A stretch of DNA of 53,056 bases from Chloroflexota bacterium (lineage in GTDB: Bacteria; Chloroflexota; Dehalococcoidia; Lucifugimonadales; Lucifugimonadaceae): contig JAJCYY010000011.1 of assembly GCA_029262735.1 (NCBI GenBank), forward strand, positions 1 through 53,056, in the 5' to 3' direction. This document shows positions 42,458 to 51,205 of this stretch, piece by piece. The position numbers were made by a program, and so were the translations under genes. Position 1 is the stretch's first letter; every line of letters begins with the position of its first letter. Below the pieces are notes generated by a model. That model did not search any database. It worked only from the letters and a program-made list of their open reading frames with translations, and had not been told where the DNA came from.

Positions 42458-44101
42458 TCAACTCTTCAGGTCCTGGCGCTCATTGATGATGTGATCTGCT
42501 GCCCAGAGCGCGATCGCCTGGATCGTTGGGGTCGGGTTGACGGCTCCGCTCGTGACGAACACGCTGCCGTCGATGATGAAAAGGTTGTCGACATCGTGCG
42601 ACTGGCAGTGTGCGTCGACAACAGACCCGGTGGGGTCTTCGCCCATGCGTGCCGTTCCCATCAGGTGCCAGCCGCCGCCTCGCAGCATCGGGTTTGTCTC
42701 GGTCTTGTGAGCGCCAGCCGCCTCAAGCACTTTTTCAGCGTTGCGGATGCCGTGGTCGAGGAGCTTGCGAGTGTTCTTCGAGACCCTGTAGGACACCTTC
42801 GGCGAAGGTATGCCGTTCGAGTCCTTGAGCTTCGTATCGAGCTCAACCCGGTTGTGCTCTTCCGGCAGGTCTTCCGATATGACCGCGAGCAGGCTCGACT
42901 TCCCAAATCGCTCTGCGAACTCCGCGTGGTGTCCTTCACCCCATCCGACCGGCGTGATTGTCAAACCGGTCGCCGTCTTGGCGGGACCGGAACTGCGGTT
43001 CATCTGGTACGAGTAGCCGCGGACGAAGTCTCGCCTTGAGTGGGTTTCGTAGAACTCCTGCGAGACGACGATGTTGCCTAGCGCGCCCTGGAAAGTGTTC
43101 GGCTCGGCGTCAGCAAAGAGGCCCGTGACCATTGCGTACGGGTGAAACATCAGGTTCTTGCCGACGAGGCCAGAGGAGTTCGCTATTCCGTCCGGGTGGT
43201 GCTTCGATTTCGAAAGCAGCATGAGGCGTGGCGTGCCGATTCCGTTTGCCGCGAGTATGACCGCCTTCGCCGTCTGGTGGTGCTCGATGCCCTCGGAGTC
43301 GTAGTACATGACGCCGGTGGCGCGGCCATCCGGGTCTGTTGTGATCTCGAACACACGCGCACCGGTTCGGACTTCAACTCCGTTCTTTATCGCCTCCGGC
43401 AGGTAGGTGACGTCCGTCGAGCCCTTGGCTTTCTGATAGCAGCCGAGCCCGTTCGGCCCGCAGTTGTTGCATGCGTTCCGACCGCGATATGGCTGCGAGT
43501 TGATGTAGGAGTCAGACGGCCACCAATGCCAGCCGAGCTTGTCGAAGCCGCGGGCGATGCGCTCGCCGTCCGGTCCGAGAGGGAGTGGCGGCATTGGCCG
43601 CGGCGATCTCGGCGGATTGGCTGGGTCGCCCGATATGCCGGAACAGCCCATCCACTCGTCGTTGAGATCAAAATACTTTTCGAGATCGAAGTAGGAGATT
43701 GGCCAGTCGTCCGCTACGCCGTCAAGCGACTTGACGCGAAAGTCGGAAGGGTGAAAGCGAGGCGTGTGGGCCGTCCAGTGAATCGTGCTGCCGCCCACCG
43801 CGTTAAACATTAGCGGTGCGATGTCTGACTCTGAGTCGTTGACCGGATAGTCTTCCGGGAGTTTGCGAATGTTCGGGTCGAATGCGAAGGATGTGGCGCC
43901 GCGGAACTCCCAGTCCGCGTGGGCTGCCGGGTACTGGTCGGTCTGTTGCCAGTCGCCCTGCTCAAGGCAGACCACCTTGAAACCGGCCTCGGAGAGACGC
44001 CACGCCGCGGCGGCTCCTGATGCGCCCGTGCCGACTATCAGAATATCGACAGATCCGGTTGCCAACTGATCGCCTCCAGTAGTCAGGTCGTGACCCGGCA
44101 T
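42458..44101 (-). CDS. GMC-family oxidoreductase (gluconate/sugar dehydrogenase flavoprotein subunit)
   Basis: A 547-residue FAD enzyme. The FAD motif is VGTGASGAAAAWRLSEAG (23-40). The substrate domain includes CNNCGPNGLGC with several cysteines, typical of gluconate dehydrogenase large subunits. The catalytic pair is H479 (GGWHLMGTARMG) and N522 (VNPTPTIQA). It oxidises an alcohol or sugar acid and passes electrons to a quinone or cytochrome. It is the upstream gene of a pair with the subunit-3 gene. The substrate is inferred only from the partner. Confidence 0.92.
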   Translation of the reverse strand: MPGHDLTTGGDQLATGSVDILIVGTGASGAAAAWRLSEAGFKVVCLEQGDWQQTDQYPAAHADWEFRGATSFAFDPNIRKLPEDYPVNDSESDIAPLMFNAVGGSTIHWTAHTPRFHPSDFRVKSLDGVADDWPISYFDLEKYFDLNDEWMGCSGISGDPANPPRSPRPMPPLPLGPDGERIARGFDKLGWHWWPSDSYINSQPYRGRNACNNCGPNGLGCYQKAKGSTDVTYLPEAIKNGVEVRTGARVFEITTDPDGRATGVMYYDSEGIEHHQTAKAVILAANGIGTPRLMLLSKSKHHPDGIANSSGLVGKNLMFHPYAMVTGLFADAEPNTFQGALGNIVVSQEFYETHSRRDFVRGYSYQMNRSSGPAKTATGLTITPVGWGEGHHAEFAERFGKSSLLAVISEDLPEEHNRVELDTKLKDSNGIPSPKVSYRVSKNTRKLLDHGIRNAEKVLEAAGAHKTETNPMLRGGGWHLMGTARMGEDPTGSVVDAHCQSHDVDNLFIIDGSVFVTSGAVNPTPTIQAIALWAADHIINERQDLKS

Positions 44102-44214
44102 GCGCGTTCAAGCGTCTTACTACACAACCGACTCGGGTTGCGCCTGATCGCGGCCGCTAACATATCACCGGGCGGAGGGCGGTCACAGAGGGATTCTGGA
44201 ATTTATCCGGGATC

Positions 44215-44239
44215 GGGCCAGAAACGGGCCAGAAACGGG
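44215..44239. repeat. Short direct repeat in the OsmC leader
   Basis: GGGCCAGAAAC is repeated twice in tandem (44215-44225 and 44226-44236) followed by a third partial unit, GGG. The last unit merges into the OsmC ribosome binding site (CGGGAGA at 44236). Confidence 0.7.
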
Positions 44240-44247
44240 AGATACGG

Positions 44248-44676
44248 ATGTCGGAAGTGATGGTCAGGAGCCTGGAGAATCTACAGGTCTACGTTGAGCT
44301 TGAAGATCACACCTTGCTCGCAGACGAGCCGCCGGGCGTTGGTGATGGGAAAGGACCGACGCCGTACGATCTGTTGCTGTCTGCGCTCGGGAGTTGCGTT
44401 GTTATGACGCTACTGCTGTACGCCCGCCGCAAGGAGTGGCCGCTTGAGGGTGTCGAAGTAGATCTTGCACACGACCGGGTGTACGTTGAGGACACCGAGA
44501 GTGTGGAGAGTAGCGGTGGTAGGCTCGACCGATTTTCGATTGATATCCGCCTGGTCGGCAATATCGACGAGGAGCAACGGACGAGACTGGCAGATATTGC
44601 AACGAGATGTCCGGTCAGGAATACGATAGCCGGCGTTCCGAAATTTCGGGAGACGGTGACTGTGGTTGCACCATGA
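44248..44676 (+). CDS. OsmC family protein
   Basis: A 142-residue peroxidase-type OsmC/Ohr-superfamily protein with both catalytic cysteines, C50 (ALGSCVVMTL) and C121 (TRCPVRNTI). The central GKGPTPYDLLLSALGSC is the family hallmark. OsmC proteins reduce organic hydroperoxides in the cytoplasm. It has a CGGGAGA ribosome binding site within a direct repeat. Confidence 0.93.
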   Translation: MSEVMVRSLENLQVYVELEDHTLLADEPPGVGDGKGPTPYDLLLSALGSCVVMTLLLYARRKEWPLEGVEVDLAHDRVYVEDTESVESSGGRLDRFSIDIRLVGNIDEEQRTRLADIATRCPVRNTIAGVPKFRETVTVVAP

Positions 44677-44709
44677 GGGTGTCAGGATGAAAAAACTCAG
44701 GAACGAATA

Positions 44710-45093
44710 ATGCTGAACGGTGTTCTTGCCGCGTACTTGATAATCCTGGCGTCACTGCCCGTTCCAATAGTCCACTTCATCACCTTCCCAATCGGCCCGT
44801 TCGTGGCAGGTTTCGTTGGAGGGGGATTGGCGAAGGCTGACGAGGGCCGAGTGGTCATTTTTGGCCTGATTGTTGGCGGACTTGCGCTCATCCCGGCTGC
44901 GGTGCTACTTATCCTGGCACTTGCGTTGGACGTCAAGTTCCCCGTGCCAACCGGACTCGTCGTAGGCGCAGCGTTCGCCCTGGTGCCCTATACGTGGTTT
45001 GGCGTCACTGTGGGTGCGCTGATCAGCTTTGTTCTCAGGGACAGAGAGCGTAAGAACGTTGCGAAGGCCATTTCCGCGGGTTCAGATGATTGA
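44710..45093 (+). CDS. Small membrane protein
   Basis: A 127-residue protein with four apparent membrane segments (about 3-22, 26-42, 48-72, 78-107) and a charged C-terminal tail (RDRERKNVAKA). Glycine-rich helices such as GPFVAGFVGGGLAKADEG suggest a compact integral protein of DUF5518-like style, which I cannot confirm. It lies 33 bp after the OsmC gene and overlaps the convergent stress protein gene by 12 bp. Confidence 0.7.
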   Translation: MLNGVLAAYLIILASLPVPIVHFITFPIGPFVAGFVGGGLAKADEGRVVIFGLIVGGLALIPAAVLLILALALDVKFPVPTGLVVGAAFALVPYTWFGVTVGALISFVLRDRERKNVAKAISAGSDD

Positions 45094-46113
45094 AACCACT
45101 TTTTCAGCGGAGGCCACCTTTTTACGGATGCGCCTCGCCCTGGATTTCGCAACTGCCGGATGTGGTACGACGATCAATGGGCCGCGACAGGCTCGGAGAA
45201 AGTTGTCGCCCTTACTGCCCCTGACCAGCCTGCTGAACCCGGATCTCATCTGGGAGCCGGCAACGACCCATGAGCCGCGTTCCTGAAGCTGCCTGCGGGC
45301 GATTCCGATCACACCACCTGTCACGTCTTCCACCTGCGCCTGGCAGCCCTGGCTCCGCAATTGTTCTGCCAGTCCCTCAGCCGCCAGACGCTCCGGAGTG
45401 ATAACCGACTTCGGGCCGGAGTCGTCAGTGGATTTCTGGTCCCGGCTGTTCAGTAACAGCACGAGCCTTGAATCGAGCGCCCTGGCCATCGTCGTTGCGA
45501 TCGGCATCGCAGCCTCAAAATTTTCGGATTCGTTTAGAGGAACGAATATCGTCTCTGGGTATGGAGGCCTCTCGCCGTTCAACCTCATGTGCGCCCGGTT
45601 GATCAGGAACAGAGGGCCCGCTGTCAGCTTCCAGAGGTCGGACGTCACGTTGGTCTGAATACCGCTTACGACTCGCGGCCGGGTCCTTGCTGAAACCAGC
45701 GTAAGTCCGAACTTTCCTGTGGTGGCGCGATAGGCGATGAGGTCCGCAGCGTCGCCGGTTGCGACGTTCCAGCGAGCGTTCAGGCCGTGCGGTTTAAGCC
45801 GCGCCTTTACTTCTTGCAGGTACGCGGTTGCGAGATGGGAGCCGCGGTCGTGCTGGGCATCCGGGTACGGTATGTGACCGGCTCTACCGAGCCGCACCGG
45901 ATGCATTGGCTGGAGGCAGTGGAACAGGTTGATCTCGCCACCGAGCCGCCTCGATATGAGGGCCGCGTACGGGAGCGTCTGCTCGGACTCGTCTGAACCG
46001 TCAAGAGGCAGCAGAAGGCGATCGAGCAACAGTTCGTGTGCTCGGCTCAGTACCTGTATCGGCAACTCTTCAGTGTGCAGCTGCCCGGGGACCAATATGT
46101 CTGGAACAGTCAA
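45082..46113 (-). CDS. Tandem-domain universal stress protein, divergent
   Basis: A 343-residue protein with an N-terminal extension of about 28 residues, then two USP domains (about 30-175 and 185-325). Domain 1 opens with RLLLPLDGSDESEQTLPYA; domain 2 with TIFVPLNESENFEAAMP. The nucleotide-binding Gly motifs are degenerate in domain 1 (SARTRPRVVSGIQTN) and looser than usual in domain 2 (GSQMRSGFSRLVRGSKGDNF), so ATP binding is doubtful. The C-terminus is basic (KSRARRIRKKV). It is a different branch from the stress protein at 22417. Confidence 0.87.
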   Translation of the reverse strand: MTVPDILVPGQLHTEELPIQVLSRAHELLLDRLLLPLDGSDESEQTLPYAALISRRLGGEINLFHCLQPMHPVRLGRAGHIPYPDAQHDRGSHLATAYLQEVKARLKPHGLNARWNVATGDAADLIAYRATTGKFGLTLVSARTRPRVVSGIQTNVTSDLWKLTAGPLFLINRAHMRLNGERPPYPETIFVPLNESENFEAAMPIATTMARALDSRLVLLLNSRDQKSTDDSGPKSVITPERLAAEGLAEQLRSQGCQAQVEDVTGGVIGIARRQLQERGSWVVAGSQMRSGFSRLVRGSKGDNFLRACRGPLIVVPHPAVAKSRARRIRKKVASAEKVVSII

Positions 46114-46282
46114 ATAATTCTGATCAGTCCATGTGTGCTGACAATCCGTGATGCACAGAGCGGCTCTGTGACGGGACAGTCATGCACAACTGTCGATGAC
46201 TCACCGTAACGGGTCTGGAATACTCAATGATAGTAAGCACAGTCTCCTGAACCTTCAGAATACCGGTTATACGCCGGTTGAT

Positions 46283-47302
46283 TCAGGCGTTGCCAGCGGT
46301 TTCGCCCGAGGCCTTGATCGCTGATTCTATAGCCTCAGTCAGTTCACCGGCACCCACGAAGTTCTCGAACCTGGCGGTCACGATGCCGTCTGCGCCTACA
46401 ACGTACGTCCATTCCTGCGAAACCAGGCCCCATTCATCCAGAAGCGTTGTCTCGATGGCGCGTGAAAGGTCGCCCTGGATCTCCTGTGGATTGTCAAATA
46501 GATCGACGTGAATGAAGTCAGCGTCTTCAGCGTACTGCTCGCGGAGTTCACTCACAACTTCAACCTGGGGGCCGCACACAGCGTTCGTGCAAAACGCCGG
46601 GCTGGCAAAGACGATGACGAAGGGTCTCTGACGTTCGAGAGCCTCCGCTACTGTGTAGCGGTAGAGCTCTTCGTCGTGAAAGGACCCTGTGGTGAGATCG
46701 GCAACACTCGCAACGTCGGTGAGAGTGCGGTTTTGACTGCGAGGCGCAGCCTGGCCAACACTCACCGATAGCGGCCGGTCCAGCACCTCGAAGCGGACTT
46801 CCGCCACTGCTGACGAGCCGTCGCTCCTGGGGATGTTGGTCTCAACCGACCAGGTACCGGGGGAATCGAATCCGAGCTCTGTCACATGTATGCCACGAGT
46901 TCCAAACGGGAACTCCGCGAACCGGGCAAAGACGGCCTCGAACGGGCCTTCTCTTGTGCCATCAAACCCGCTCGGGTACCTGTAGCTCTCAAACTGCACG
47001 ATAGGGAACTTAATAAGCCCCTGCGAGTCGCTCAGGACAAGTGCAAACCGTTGCGGTCCAACGCCGAGGTCAGGTGTTGCCAGAACCACGTCCAAGTCGT
47101 CGCTGATCACAGTCCAGTCGTGCTGAGTCTCGTTAAAACGCGCTAGCGGGTCTTCTGTGGGGCTGGCTGCAGGGGCGTTTGTCGGCTGGTCGGCGCCTTC
47201 TGTGGAGGAGCCACAGGCAACTGCGACCATCGCTATCAGACCGAGCGCAACTGGCAAGAATCTTCTTGAAAAACGGAGCGGATCCTGTGGCAATGCCAAC
47301 AT
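46283..47302 (-). CDS. Thioredoxin-fold lipoprotein with C-x4-C
   Basis: A 339-residue protein with lipobox AVAC (C30). Residues about 60-175 are a beta-rich domain of unknown type. The C-terminal half (about 205-330) is thioredoxin-like: RPFVIVFASPAFC then C238-TNAV-C243, and later EWTYVVGADGIVTARFENF. The C-x4-C spacing is not the thioredoxin CxxC and resembles SCO/peroxiredoxin-like groups. It starts immediately after the stop of the next upstream gene (TAG adjoining ATG), so the two form an operon for thiol chemistry outside the membrane. Confidence 0.82.
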   Translation of the reverse strand: MLALPQDPLRFSRRFLPVALGLIAMVAVACGSSTEGADQPTNAPAASPTEDPLARFNETQHDWTVISDDLDVVLATPDLGVGPQRFALVLSDSQGLIKFPIVQFESYRYPSGFDGTREGPFEAVFARFAEFPFGTRGIHVTELGFDSPGTWSVETNIPRSDGSSAVAEVRFEVLDRPLSVSVGQAAPRSQNRTLTDVASVADLTTGSFHDEELYRYTVAEALERQRPFVIVFASPAFCTNAVCGPQVEVVSELREQYAEDADFIHVDLFDNPQEIQGDLSRAIETTLLDEWGLVSQEWTYVVGADGIVTARFENFVGAGELTEAIESAIKASGETAGNA

Positions 47303-48517
47303 CTAGAACCCGCCGTCGTATATTCCGAACGTGTATGCAAAGACTGCGAATGAGTCGGTGGTTGAACTGAGTTTCAGCAGTCGTTCGCTGAACTGTGGCT
47401 GCTCAACAACACGATACATGCGCGCTTCATCCACGAGGAAGTACGAATTGCCCTCTTCGTCGAACTCGATGTCGTCGCCAGCTTCCTCGGGTGTCATCTG
47501 GAGGTTGTCGAGCGTTGCGTAGACTCGGAACTCCCCCGGCTGTTGTGGCTGCACGACCACATTTGCGCTGCGGGCCTCCATCAGAACGGCGATGTAGTCG
47601 ATAGCTTCTTCCGTGTTGCGGGCGTGGACAATCGCCTCAGCCGTGTTTGTCCACTCGCCGTGAAGGAAGAACTGTTGCGGCCGGTAGTTGAAGTCGTCTG
47701 TGTACAGCTGAGTCAAATCCGGAGCGACGTAGTACTCCTCGTCGCCTGAATACTGTCCTTGCGCGTGGTAGTTGCGCTCGTAGCCGCCGTAGAGCTCACG
47801 GGTGATCCGAGTAGCTGTGAGATCTCGTTCTGAGTTGTTCACGGTACCGACGGAAATATCCGATACATCCCAACCGGCCTCTTCAAGAGCCTTCCTGATC
47901 TCGTTTTCCGTCTCGACATACCCGCCTTCCCCAAAATGTGAATACCCTAGGCCATCGCTGGGGGTTAACAGGTACTTGGCAGGCCAGAACCGGTTGCCGA
48001 ATGCGTTCCACGTCGCCATGTCGCTATCGAGCGCTACGGGCCACACGACGCCCTCCTGCTCGACCGCATTTTCCACGTTGCTCAGGACCTTTTCAAACTC
48101 GAACTCCGGTGAATGGACGCCGATTATCACCAGTCCGCGGTCGGTGTACTTCTTATGCCAGTCTTGCAGGAACGGCAGAGTACGAATGCAGTTCACGCAG
48201 GTGTATGTCCAGAAATCGACGAGGACGACGTTGTTTTCATCCAGCTGTTGCTGAATCGAAAGCGGTTCCGAATTTATCCAGTCGGCTATGCGCACAACGT
48301 CAAGGGCCGGACCGGAACGATTGAACGGAGCCGTGGTGGCTGTTGCGCCGGTGGCTGCAACGCTCGTCTGATCACCGGACTCCTCGGGTGTGGCGGCCGT
48401 TACGGTGTCTGAGCTGCCACATGCAACGGCGAAAACGATAGCAAGTGACACCGCGCTTGCGGTGAACCTGCGGGTGGTAAGTGAGTTCAGTGTGAGTATG
48501 TTGTTCAAGGTGACCAT
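47303..48517 (-). CDS. TlpA/DipZ-like thioredoxin-fold lipoprotein
   Basis: A 404-residue protein with lipobox FAVAC (C33). A Ser/Thr/Ala-rich linker leads to a thioredoxin domain whose active site is C107-VN-C110 in DFWTYTCVNCIRTLP, followed by GLVIIGVHSPEFEFEK and ILTPSDGLG-type segments. This CVNC pattern is typical of DipZ C-terminal domains. A further C-terminal domain (about 250-400), including DFNYRPQQFFLHGEW, follows and resembles the carbohydrate-binding-like end of DipZ proteins. Expected role: disulfide reduction or isomerisation outside the membrane. It lies co-directional with the rhodanese gene after about 230 bp. Confidence 0.88.
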   Translation of the reverse strand: MVTLNNILTLNSLTTRRFTASAVSLAIVFAVACGSSDTVTAATPEESGDQTSVAATGATATTAPFNRSGPALDVVRIADWINSEPLSIQQQLDENNVVLVDFWTYTCVNCIRTLPFLQDWHKKYTDRGLVIIGVHSPEFEFEKVLSNVENAVEQEGVVWPVALDSDMATWNAFGNRFWPAKYLLTPSDGLGYSHFGEGGYVETENEIRKALEEAGWDVSDISVGTVNNSERDLTATRITRELYGGYERNYHAQGQYSGDEEYYVAPDLTQLYTDDFNYRPQQFFLHGEWTNTAEAIVHARNTEEAIDYIAVLMEARSANVVVQPQQPGEFRVYATLDNLQMTPEEAGDDIEFDEEGNSYFLVDEARMYRVVEQPQFSERLLKLSSTTDSFAVFAYTFGIYDGGF

Positions 48518-48751
48518 TCAGAGCAGTTCGTCATATTTCGCTCAGGTTAGACGGTGTTAGCGATCCGAGCGTTGTATCCCCCGGAACCGATTTCCCGGCT
48601 GTTAAACGTCGAACTCGGTGTAAAAAAGTCTGCGATCGCTCGATCGGTAATACGTTGACGCTACTCCGCCGGTGCTACAAAAACGTGCAGAGAATGTGAA
48701 GGAACTATTACAGCATTGGCCTGGCTGCGGGTTCTACGGGTGAGTGTCGGA

Positions 48752-49615
48752 TCAGGCGTTTGAGCCGATTGTGATGGGACAGCTCGTGTCGTCTCCCCAC
48801 AACCGCCACGAAGCGTCGAAGTTGCGAACAGAGTTGAACCCCAGCAGCTTCAGCACCCAGTATCCGTGCGCCGCACGGATGCCGCCCTGTCAATAAGTAA
48901 TAACGTTCTTGTCTGGCGTCACTCCGACTTCTGCCAGCATGTTTCGAAGCTCATCTGCGTGCTTGATTGTAGGTACTTCGCCATCGGTATGGAAATTGAC
49001 CCATTCCAGGTGGACCGAGTTTGGAATGAAGCCGCCGCGCTTCCCTCCACGCTTGTTGGAGCCGTCTCGTTCCCCGTCCGAGCGAACATCGAGAATAACG
49101 GTGTCTCGGTCGTCGATGGCGGCCAGTACATCTTCCTTCAGAGCGATGATTTCTCGGTTTTCACGTGGAGTGAAGGCACCGGGAGGGTAAGAGACAGGAT
49201 CCGCCGTAACTGGCCGATTCTCTGCGGTCCACTTGGGCATTCCGCCGTCCAGGATTTTCAGGTTGATGTGACCGTAATAGTGAAGAGACCAGAGCAGACG
49301 CAGCGAGTAGAGACCGCCGTGTGAATCGACAGCGACGACCGAGGTCTCGTTGCTGATTCCGAGAGACGACATTGTCGCTGCAAACTGATCGGGACCCTGG
49401 ATGTGCGTTCGGTCTTCAAGAGAGGTCTTGTAGTAGTTGTCGACGACTCCGACGGCGCCCGGAATGTGAGCCTTTTCGTATTCCCGCGGATAGTTCGTGT
49501 CGACAATCCTGACTGCCGAATCGTCAAGGTGTTCCGCAAGCCACTCTGTGGTCACAAAGATGGACGCGTCCGCATAGCCGCGTTGGTCTGGTGGGGTGAT
49601 CGCTGGCAGGGTCAT
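48752..49615 (-). CDS. Two-domain rhodanese (thiosulfate/mercaptopyruvate sulfurtransferase), predicted selenocysteine at the active site
   Basis: The simple ORF ends at a TGA (48890-48892) after 241 codons. Reading this TGA as Sec242, the frame continues to the TGA at 48752-48754, giving 287 residues. The extension reads QGGIRAAHGYWVLKLLGF, then NSVRNFDASWRLWGDD, which is the normal rhodanese C-terminus, so the TGA sits exactly where the family has the catalytic Cys (normally YCQGGIRAAH). The N-terminal rhodanese domain (about 18-130) is the inactive type, with VDSHGG where a Cys loop would lie. The C-terminal domain (about 150-287) has ILDVRSDGERDGSNKRGG. A hairpin just past the TGA looks like a SECIS. 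A nonsense mutation is the alternative. Such enzymes transfer sulfane sulfur. Confidence 0.85.
48862..48880 (-). promoter_or_regulatory. Candidate bacterial SECIS hairpin
   Basis: On the minus strand, ATCCGTGC-GGC-GCACGGAT is a perfect 8-bp stem with a GGC loop. It begins 9 nt after the TGA at 48890-48892, putting the first loop G at the 18th nt after the TGA. Bacterial SECIS elements are short stem-loops immediately 3' of the UGA with a G in the apical loop, so position and loop fit. The same bases encode the conserved IRAAHGY residues, so chance pairing is possible. Confidence 0.6.
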
Positions 49616-49818
49616 GGGTACAGATCGGGGAGTTCTGGAATGGTGGGATTGAACAGGTGGCGGCTACAGTAGCCGAGATGGTATCACTGTGCCAACCCCA
49701 CTCTCAGCGCGTACCGGAAACTGCGTGTGAAAATGTTCACAGTATGTTAACTTTAGGTGTCTTACCAATCTGCCCCTTATATTGAAATTTGCACGGAATT
49801 CTTACGGCGTAAGGTCTA

Positions 49819-51087
49819 TTGGAATACATCCTCGCAGGCATCAGCATCGATCAAGCTCCGGTCGAACTGCTTGAGAAGGTTTCTGTTCAGCCGCATGAGT
49901 TGAGGCTCAGGCTCGAAGAGCTTGCCCGCCATGCCGGTGGCGGCGTAATACTTTCCACCTGCAACCGGACTGAGATAGTTGGAGCGTCCACCAACCCCGA
50001 AACTGGCCTGGGCCAGTATTCCGAGTTCATGGGCATCCTGGCTGAACGCGGCGGCCATACAGCAGGTGACCTGGACAGCTACGTCTACCATGTTGTAGGC
50101 GATGACGTGATTCATCATCTGTTCAGGGTGACGGCTGGACTGGATTCGCTGGCGATCGGCGAGGCACAGGTTGCGGGCCAGGTCTCCCGAGCTCTACAGG
50201 CCGCTGGTGAAAGCGGTTCGATTGAGCCCGTTGTCTCCCGAATGTTCCATGCGGCGCTCCGAAACAGCCGCGTTGTCCGTAAAGAGACCGGTCTCGGGCG
50301 GGACAGCCTTTCTATATCGTCCATCGGACTTCAACTCGTGCAGCGGCACACTGGAGACCTGTCTGACAAGACGGTCCTTGTTGTTGGAGCGGGCGAGACG
50401 GGGCGATTGACGGCACGGACGCTGAAGCATGTGGGCGTTGGCCGAATCCTGGTCAGCAGCCGCAGCGCTGAACGAGCAAAGCTTGTTTGCGATGAACTGG
50501 ACGGTGAACCTGTCCCGTTTGAAGAGATGCCGGCGGCGATATCCCAGGCCGATGTGGTTGTGGCCTGCACCGCGGCTTCGGAGCCCGTTGTGGCGCTCGA
50601 TCACGTGCGTTCCGCCATGAACGCAAGACAGGACCGGCGGCTGACCATTCTCGATGTCGGGATGCCGAGAGATGTTGAGGGCACAGTTGCAGATCTTCCT
50701 AACGTGGAACTGTACGCACTCGAGCAACTCCAGTCGATCTCAGACGAACACCGCAACAGCCGCGTCGATGCTGCAATTGAGGCTGATGCGCTTATCGAAC
50801 GGTCGGTAGACCGGTTCAAGGAGCAACTATCCGGGTTTGCAGCTGAGCCGGTCATCCGCACCCTCGGCTCACGTATCGATGCGATGCGCGAGACTGAACT
50901 GGCCCGTGCGCTGGCGAAGATGCCTGATCTCCCCGATGGGTACTCTGAGCTTATGGATGCCATGTCACGAGCGCTGATCAAGCGTATCCTTGCTGACCCG
51001 ATCACCTATCTTCGGTCGGGCGTCAGCAAGTCAGCCGCCCTGGACGTCGCTCAGGTGTTCGACCTGGAATTCGACGAGGCAGACTAG
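49819..51087 (+). CDS. hemA: Glutamyl-tRNA reductase
   Basis: A 422-residue enzyme of the C5 heme pathway that reduces glutamyl-tRNA to glutamate-1-semialdehyde. It begins with TTG (TAAGG nearby as a weak ribosome site), then ILAGISIDQAPVELLEK. The catalytic Cys is C48 in LSTCNRTEI. The family hallmarks FRVTAGLDSLAIGEAQVAGQ and, in the NADPH domain, VLVVGAGETGRLTART are intact. The C-terminal dimerisation helices (about 330-420) are complete. It is followed by hemL after 118 bp, so only these two heme genes are clustered here. Confidence 0.96.
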   Translation: MEYILAGISIDQAPVELLEKVSVQPHELRLRLEELARHAGGGVILSTCNRTEIVGASTNPETGLGQYSEFMGILAERGGHTAGDLDSYVYHVVGDDVIHHLFRVTAGLDSLAIGEAQVAGQVSRALQAAGESGSIEPVVSRMFHAALRNSRVVRKETGLGRDSLSISSIGLQLVQRHTGDLSDKTVLVVGAGETGRLTARTLKHVGVGRILVSSRSAERAKLVCDELDGEPVPFEEMPAAISQADVVVACTAASEPVVALDHVRSAMNARQDRRLTILDVGMPRDVEGTVADLPNVELYALEQLQSISDEHRNSRVDAAIEADALIERSVDRFKEQLSGFAAEPVIRTLGSRIDAMRETELARALAKMPDLPDGYSELMDAMSRALIKRILADPITYLRSGVSKSAALDVAQVFDLEFDEAD

Positions 51088-51205
51088 ACTTTCGTTTCGA
51101 GTCGGGCCAAGTCGAGCCGACCTCAATCAGTTCGCCGCTCTTGATCGCAGGGTGCCCGCGCATCCAGTGTGACGTGTCGGCGGGTTCAGTATTGGAGCAT
51201 CACCA

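Noticed and set aside
48890..49615. Rhodanese as a complete 241-residue protein ending at the TGA
   Set aside because: This form lacks the catalytic residue and the C-terminal 45 residues that are plainly encoded in the same frame after the TGA.
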